Notes under the pieces: generated by a model
Told to the model about the DNA's origin: nothing
Databases searched by the model: none
Seen by the model: the letters and a program-made list of their open reading frames with translations, nothing else
Source: Platycnemis pennipes
Lineage: Eukaryota > Arthropoda > Insecta > Odonata > Platycnemididae
Assembly (NCBI GenBank): GCA_933228895.1
Contig: OW121851.1
Location: 111,559,271 to 111,623,270 of the forward strand
Length of the DNA: 64,000 nucleotides
Direction of reading: 5' to 3'
Program-made: the position numbers and the translations under genes
Shown: piece by piece, positions 56,741-64,000 of the stretch
Layout: every line of letters begins with the position of its first letter
Position numbering within the stretch: the first letter of the stretch is position 1

Positions 56741-59700
56741 TGGGGTACCCTTAGTCCGCTGTGCAGTTTCCAAAACGTCTCCTTAATTGCAATGATTAAA
56801 ATTTGTGATTTCAATTGCTTTTGACTTGATATCCGAAAACGGTAGTTCTTTTAATAAGCAGTGGAAGTCAAAGTTTCTTCATAGACCCCTTGGTTGACCC
56901 ATATGGAACTCTTCCACCTCGCCATAGCTTCAAATTTCGATTTAAACTCTCCTTCCTTAAGCCGATGTCTTTTGCTCTCATTTCGATACAATCTTGTGAT
57001 GCAGATATGATGTAACTGATGTCGACCATGTGGCATATTGTGGAATTGTATCAAAATAGCTTTCGGTGAAAAATTTTGGATGCAAATATTTTGGAAAAAA
57101 ACTGATTTTTGCTTTAAATTTCAATCCAAACCTAATTCAGCAACCAACCTATCGGATACTTATAAAAAAGTGAGCATCTCTATCCGCTTTGTGAGAGAGA
57201 TTTCATTGGAACTCGGCAAGTTATAACTCCTGTGTTTCCTTATTTGGCTCCTATATTGTTCTATTTATGCCTGCGCTTAATATCAACTTTATTTATATAT
57301 AGGCTGACACTTAATAGTATTACATTAGGCTAGCCACTGTAGCGTTGTTGGTAGCGTACCAAATAATAATAGGCCGGGTGAAGCTCTCTCCGTCTTCCAT
57401 TGACTGGAAGACCTGACCCGGTAGGGAACCCGAGAGACCTTCCACCATAACTTACGGGAAAGCACCAGATCAATTATCAGTAATATAAATCAGACAAATC
57501 CTATAATTTTGCTACCCCTGTGGCAGATATCTTTAGGCAAACTTAAAATTTATAATTCCCACTCAATTATGCAGTATTCTCTTCGAACTCAAACATTGTT
57601 TTCGTCTATTTATTCGTTCATGTGCAACTCCACTTTAATATTCGTGTTTCTTCACTGATAAGGCGGAGATTAATTAAAGTCACTCAGCCTTCGTGCAGAC
57701 ACTAGATCAACTTCCTATCACGGCCTTCAGAACCAGGCCCGACGGAGTTAAACATCCTTGAGTTGGCGTCCTGCAAGACAGCACCAAAAGATGTACGCAT
57801 TCAATTTCCTCCCATCAAAATGGCGGTACATGTTTGGGAGAGACAGATTATTTTTTTTGCTGCTTCCATCAGGCCAATTAAAAGCAAACATCCGGCTCCC
57901 TCTCTCTCTCTCTGTTTTTGCTCCAGGAGTTGGAATTATGAGCCTGCAAGGATTATGATGCTGACGGTTCGTTGCGTATCTGAGGTAGGAATGCTTGGAG
58001 GAGCACTTCCAGATCTTCCCAGTTGAAATATGCTTGGTTTCAGAGTTGTATGATGCGCCGCGAATTGCGTCCAGGATTGTAAAAGTAGCATAAACAATAG
58101 GTTTAAAAGTGAATCGAAGTTGTTAGTAGAATTGGGAATTATTTGCAGGCTGCAGGTAGGACAAAATACAGAACAAATCTCTGACGGGAATTTAAGACTT
58201 TCCTGTCTTTACTGCCGAGAGATATGAGGGACAGTAAGACATTAAATTGGATTTGCCAGATTAGGTTATTTGGATTTTTAGACTCATTTTTTTATGTCTT
58301 CATTACACGTCCGAGGTCTTTGTGAACCTGTTAATTTTCAAATATGATTTTTGATATTTTTTTCTGCCTGTATCTATACATTTTCTCATACATCTCTCGG
58401 CTTCTTCCTTACACCTCTTACTAGGTTGAAATCTGAATCTGGGCTGAAAAAGCTGGCCAACATTCCGAAAGTGTTTTTTTTTCAGCCCTGACTTTCGCAT
58501 GTTGGTTCGTCATTGATTGGTGAATTTGGTTTCATTTGCCATTTATTCTAGGTATCATGCATTGGCAATATACATGGGGTCAAATTCGATCAATTTTCGC
58601 AAAAATCGTCCTTCTTCAATTTTCCCTGAAAATCTAGAATATCAAGCTAATGCTGAAACTTGGTAGATAATATTTTGGGGTAAAAAACGATCCCATAATG
58701 TAGAAACTTTCTTTACCTTTAATGACGTGTAGGTAACATGACGTCATCTTAATATTTACCAAAGATATGAAATGAAATGGCGAACCCTATTTTCAGTCAA
58801 TTTTTGACTTCGTGCAGGAAAATAATTGAAAGCTACGTAGAGCTACGAAAAGTTACGTATACGCATCACGAGAAAGTATCCTGTGTTCCAATGATGTTAG
58901 TTTGTAAGTAGGAGGCTGTGAAGTTGTCTTGGTATTTTTTTAAATTAGTGTTAGCAGTGAAAATGGTAGAGTAGTCAAGTTTTTTCTCGCTGAAAATATA
59001 TTTTTGGCATGGAGTCTTCTTTTGCCTCTAGGATTTGAGTTTTATTATATTATTCTATTATATTATTCTTAAACACTAGCTTTACTGTCCGTAGGATTTC
59101 GCAGGTTTTTCACACCCCCCTTCTTGTGTGGGTTTTTGCGTAAAGGATGTAAGCATAATAATCCTCGCGTTTTTCCCACATTGTAAATTCTTTCACACAC
59201 TATTAGGTATGTAATATTGATATATTGTGTATGTATATTTCTTTTGTGTTAATTTATCATTCTTTAATTCCTATAAGTGTATTCTTTACTGATTTTTTTA
59301 AACCTCATTGTAATTGTTTTAGGTATTGACCACTATTTCTTTTATATATTTATTTTGACGAGGGGTTAGATGGCAGAAGGGACAGTTTTGTCTCAATCTC
59401 GCCCCAATAAAGACCTTCTATTATTATTATTAGGATGTCTTGATGGATGCAGTGTGAATTTGGTTAGATGCAGGACTCTCTCCCTCTCTTCACTCCACAT
59501 TGAATTCCTCTCCCGAGTCCACTGCTGGGAATACCTTGTCGTGAACTTCGTGTTCTTCAGAACACGCGGCCGGTCCAAGCAGAATGTTAGCCCCTTCTTT
59601 CCCATTCCCTGTGGTGCCTTAAACAGTGCCAACTCCGACGAACACACTACCTACTCTCCCGCATCCACTGTTCCCGCTTCTTATGTGTGCCTACATCCCA

Positions 59701-60419
59701 TTATTCCCATTTTAGCTCCCCTTCCGTCCGTTTCGCATGTCCAATTTCTTTCTTCCCCTGCGCGTTCCCATCCCTGTCCTTAATTCAATCGTCCCCCACT
59801 GTTCCCCGGACACGCCTCTTTGCTCTATCTCTCTCCCCGTCTCTCCACCTACGCCTCTTCAAACTTTCCGTATCCGCTTGATGTTCTTTGCCTCTGTCTG
59901 TCATGTTCCTTAGTCATGTACGCACCCGAAAGAAGGCTCCTTCCTTTTCTTTCCATGACTCGTATTTTCAGAGTCCGGAATCTCGTAAATCTATTTTTTA
60001 TGACAATAATTTTTTATTCATTTTATTTCCCCACTCCTATCTTTTTAAGTGCTACTCGTATTTCTCTTTTTCAGTGCTACAATATTGCCGATTAAAGAAA
60101 ATAATACTTCTCAATATTACTGCAATATTAATAAATTTAATATCTGCAACAAATGGAAATAACGTTAGAGATAAACTCTTTCTTCACTCATTCTTCTACA
60201 TGTTCCTAATTAAAAGTTTTTAGCATCTGAGTCCAAATATTTTTACATTTTTGCATGCAAAAATATTTGGCATATTTTGTCGATTGGCAAAAAAAATAAA
60301 TTTTAAATATTTTCACTATTTATCCGATTTTACCTTTGGTATCTTTCATGTATGCTATTGCTCTGCTTAAGAACACGCGTAAATAACTAATTTTTGAACT
60401 TAATCTTACTGTCACTCTC
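56741..60419. other. No recognised feature
   Basis: AT-rich, non-coding sequence. A partial SINE-2-like A box (GTTGTTGGTAGCGTACC) lies at about 57344. CT-rich frames at 59690-60000 are compositional. Confidence 0.45.
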
Positions 60420-60825
60420 TTTAATTTCATCTTCATGCTCTAACTTCCCATACTAAGCTAGAATTTGTAGTATGTTTTCAGCATCTTCATAGAATTTATA
60501 TGTCTTAAACTTCTTTCTAATGGGTATTTATTCTGCAATTAAACGTATGATATGACAGTGATTCCCTACCCATTTCTCCTTTTTTGTAATATATAATTAA
60601 ACCTATCGTAACATCTTTTAACAAACTGCTTTCTGCTTTTCGCTGCACACTGTCTAATTTGGAGATCGTAGGCAATATTACCGATTTACCGATCCCAAAT
60701 ACTCGCTGCAATTTCTACTCTTCAAAAGAAAAGTAACATAACTACTTTGACTTCATGATCCTCACCCCCTGCCACACACCCTCGCGGTGGCTTGCCGGGT
60801 ATCGTGTAGATGTAGGTGACTTCTC
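60420..60825 (+). mobile_element. LINE-B copy with inverted 5' segment
   Basis: 60757-60825 is the LINE-B 3' tail on the plus strand (CCCTGCCACACACCCTCGCG to GTGTAGATGTAG). Immediately to its left, 60420-60745 is the LINE-B C-terminal coding region in the opposite orientation: on the minus strand LDSVQRKAESSL matches LDSVQRRAARFV of the 48022 copy, and MGRESLS follows. An inverted 5' part next to a sense 3' part suggests twin priming, but two separate insertions cannot be excluded because no target duplication was identified. Confidence 0.5.
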
Positions 60826-63800
60826 GTCACATTTCCCAAGTACTCTCTTCTAGCTTTCTGTGAGTTTGGCCACATATCTCCTGGATGTGTTCTCCATGTG
60901 ATAAATATTTAGTTCCTGTCAGACCTAAGGTTTTACTGATGCTCTAGATCTGCTTTATGTTCTTCTTTACTCGCCTTCTGCTACCATCATCTTTCTCTCT
61001 CTCAATCTCTTTGTCTCCTTAGACGCATTAACTGGCGAAAATTCGTTTTAGAAACCTCCCTCCGTAATATACCAGAGGCCACCCAGTGGCAAGATAAACT
61101 TAAGGGTGGGTGGCCCACCTACCCTTAAGTTTATTTTCAACACGGTGGGAACATCTGACTCTTCATACCCTACTTCATTACTGAAGAGGAACGTTGAGCT
61201 CTGAATTGCAAACATACTAGTTCAATTTCCTGAATTATAGTTTCTAACTATTGTATACTGAAATAAACTGCAAAAACTAGACCAAATAATATCTTAATTA
61301 TTATTTATAGCGACTGTTTAATTAACGTCTATTCATCAAAATGTCTCGCAGCTCCTTGTAGATGTTTCTCGCACTTCTTGGGATATTATCAACTCCACTT
61401 CTCCAGCTTTATCTCGTGGAACTTTCTATTTTGCAGTCGTGGGTGCTGCGAGATTGTGGTCTACAATTTTAATAGCTTCTCCTTCTTCTTCAGTTCTAAA
61501 TCATAGTTACTGAGTTTCCCCACTACGAACCGTGAATTAACGCGAGTCGACTTTATGCCGTTGTAATTATCAATAATTCGTTTTAGAGGTTTCTGCATCG
61601 CCAATTTGATGTTAGATTAACTGCTAATCTTTATCTGATTCGTTCTTTATCTAAATTCTAATACTTTAGCAGTTTAAAATTCCTCATATTTCATATAGGT
61701 TCTGAAGGGTTTAGTGTAATGGTCAAATATTTTATACACGGTCCTCTTCTCTGACGTTTGAATTAGTCTTTCGTTCAAGAACATATATCAGCCCCCAAAA
61801 GTAAATCTATTGATTTGCTCCTGACGTCTCTTTGATATATCTTTCAAAGGAAGCAATTTTGTTCACTTCCCTAGAGGCTTCTTCATTTCCATCAATTCTT
61901 TCTCCATAAAAGCTCTCCAAAAATTCATATTTATGGTTTCCCGTCCTTTGAAATCTCACGGTATTGTTATCTCAGCGTCTTATTTCCAAAAAGAATAAAC
62001 CTAGGTAGGTTTAGACGAAGTGATTCCATGAAATGAAGGCTTGTATCAATGGCGCTTAGTTGACTTCCCGTCTAGCATTTATAATTATGTACGAAAATCA
62101 TTCTTTCATGATACCATTGTCTTGGCAGCGGGTTGCGATTTAAAATTTTATTCTCTTTTTGAAGTATCTTTTGTATTTTCATCTTTTCGCTATGTGTTCA
62201 TCTTCTGGAGCTATTCCTGTTGCTCTTAACTTCCTGTGATAACGACCTCTCTTTCTGGGCTGCTTCTCTTACAGCATGCTAGAGATTTGTTCTTATTTCG
62301 TCTTCGATAAGCTCCTGTATTGTTTACTATATTTCTGTCTTGTCCAAAATCTTTTTACTGAGGGATCCAATAATATTGACGTTTCTAAGGAGATTTCTGA
62401 GTCTGTTGTTCTATATTAGTTCTCAAATCGACTTTTAATCTCAGGAAAACCTCTCAGACTCGCCTTCATTTGAATCCTGTTCGCAGGATGTCTTAAATTA
62501 TTTCGGTATCCAATTAAATATTAAAAATAATGACAGACGAAAACCTTTGGTGACTTGTTGTGGAGGAGTTAAGAAGAATTTGTTTATATTGGTCAGGTTT
62601 TTATAATTTTAAATCAGTTCAAATCAATCAGAAGGTATTATATAACATTCCTTTGCAATTCATTGTTGACATTTGGTGCATTTCTTTTTTACTATACGCC
62701 AGAAAATTCTCCTTCTTATTTGATTGATATTGATTTATTAGAAGGGCAATGAGGATGAAATCGAGGCGTTTTAGAGATGCAATTTGAAGAAAGTTAAGAA
62801 CATGAAGAGAAAAAGACCAAAAGATTTAGGAAAGAGTGCAGGATATTGGAAGTGTTTAGCTGTTGGTTAGATTACATTATGTATTGACTGCAGTAATGGA
62901 ACTAAAAATGCGAATGTGAAGAGAAAAGATAAGGGATATGAATCTTACGGATGCATCTACCTAGCACCCTGTTATCTACCGTAGGAGTGTATGAAAGAAG
63001 GTGACTCCTAGCTAGAGAATTGTCGTCAATCACATAACCCTGGTGTGAGTGACGAAATTGCAGATTTTTAAGTTAGTGTATATAAATAACACATTCACTT
63101 AGAAAAAGGATTAGTTTTATTCGCAATACACCTTATAATGTTGTATTATCACTTTGTGGGGCAAATAATTCACAAATATTTGCGGTTAATTGTCATTCAT
63201 GTGGAGTAATAAAACTTAGTGTGTACATTGAGATTAACGTTCACACATGCGAAAAAGAGACGAAATCTAGCTCACCCAAACCGCTAAGTAATTATATACA
63301 CGGTAACATCAATTAATTCTGTTTTCCCTTCAAGCATTGGAAGGGTATTGAGGACTATGCGGAGATTAAGAGATAAATAGTTATTGTAGCCTAAAACATG
63401 TTGGTGTATACGTTCTTCGTTGCATATATAAATCCATTTTAATCATTGGAATACTACTTCAATGATTGCCTTTCTGCCTTATCTTGATCCCTCTCAGCTC
63501 TAAGCTCTTATAGTGCATTTTTTTCATTGGGAGCACTGTGTGTTTAAAATTAATCCCCAGTGATGCGATATCATTTCCTACCTCGTCCATGCCTCCCACA
63601 AAGGTCCTTTCAAAACGTTCAGCACGTTGGACATCCTCTCATATTTTTCAATATGACCCAAGGATCCACTTACCCACACACCGGGTCACCAATGAAAGGA
63701 CTTTGTCAAAAGGGAGGTCAATGCAAGACAGTGCCATCTGCTGGGAACGCGGTCCCTTATGATTTTATGAAGTTGTTTTCTTTTTGTACCCGGACGCATG

Positions 63801-64000
63801 GTGTACCTACCTCAAAGACCTCACAGAGTTGATCAAACGTACCTTACTCCACAAGCCTTTCAACGCTCTGGATCTCGCTTCCCGTTAGTAATAGCATTGC
63901 GGAAATGGAGCGGAGGATAAGATTGAGGGAGAGAGACTCTCTTTGTATTTCTATCTCTTGAGAGGTAACTCGAAATTCATTCGTTTGCGGATAACTTTGC
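60826..64000. other. No recognised gene; ~39-bp palindrome at 61095-61133
   Basis: TAAACTTAAGGGT (61095-61107) is mirrored by ACCCTTAAGTTTA ending at 61133, with GGTGG/CCACC pairing inside. The rest is AT-rich. Frames at 63538-63832 overlap in two phases and are unrecognised. Confidence 0.45.

Overview
The window is eukaryotic nuclear DNA, most likely from an arthropod. No prokaryotic gene organisation is visible. The open reading frames are short and mostly meaningless, the sequence is AT-rich, and nearly everything that can be recognised is a transposable element or its debris. One short sequence behaves like a real spliced exon: 67 bp at 27094-27160, encoding a transmembrane segment between good splice sites. 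It implies that a host gene on the + strand crosses the middle of the window with large introns.

Layout. 1-583: decayed piggyBac-type transposase (minus). 1.1-9.2 kb: dense repeats, comprising fragments of a non-LTR retrotransposon (called LINE-A here), a 5S-rRNA-like retroposon, tRNA-derived SINEs, a ~170-bp tandem repeat split by a LINE-A insertion, a second LINE-A copy that was itself hit by a hAT-like MITE, and tails of two other LINEs (B and C). 10.9-16.8 kb: palindromic elements with hammerhead-ribozyme-like cores, a LINE-A tail and SINEs. 19.9-22.6 kb: a decayed PIF/Harbinger-type DNA transposon. 26.6-33.2 kb: repeat-poor sequence with the exon. 33-42 kb: three more hammerhead-like elements, SINEs, a Harbinger-like MITE and CT-rich tracts. 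42.2-42.9 kb: a six-unit minisatellite. 44-51 kb: paired MITEs, a LINE-A copy with an inverted 5' end, a LINE-B copy, and an old AT-rich tandem array split by a hAT-like MITE. 51-61 kb: SINEs, a ~396-bp tandem duplication and an inverted LINE-B copy. 61-64 kb: nothing recognised except one palindrome.

The most interesting signal is a set of five short elements (near 10.9, 15.7, 33.2, 35.9 and 39.7 kb). Each is flanked by 9-12 bp direct repeats. Each carries a core resembling a hammerhead ribozyme (CUGAUGA, stem II, GAAA, very short stem III), and four of the five are foldbacks with an inverted second arm. Three clearly share a tail with AATAAA followed by a TGTGGAA / ACAAAGTTA-like block. The best copy, at 15735-16048, keeps the complete core on both strands. 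The pattern fits terminal repeats of Penelope-like retroelements or related retrozymes, but no reverse transcriptase of that type is in the window, so the family assignment is inference.

Insertion boundaries were read by eye from target-site duplications, so they are exact where a duplication is quoted and approximate elsewhere. Species and repeat-family names could not be checked.
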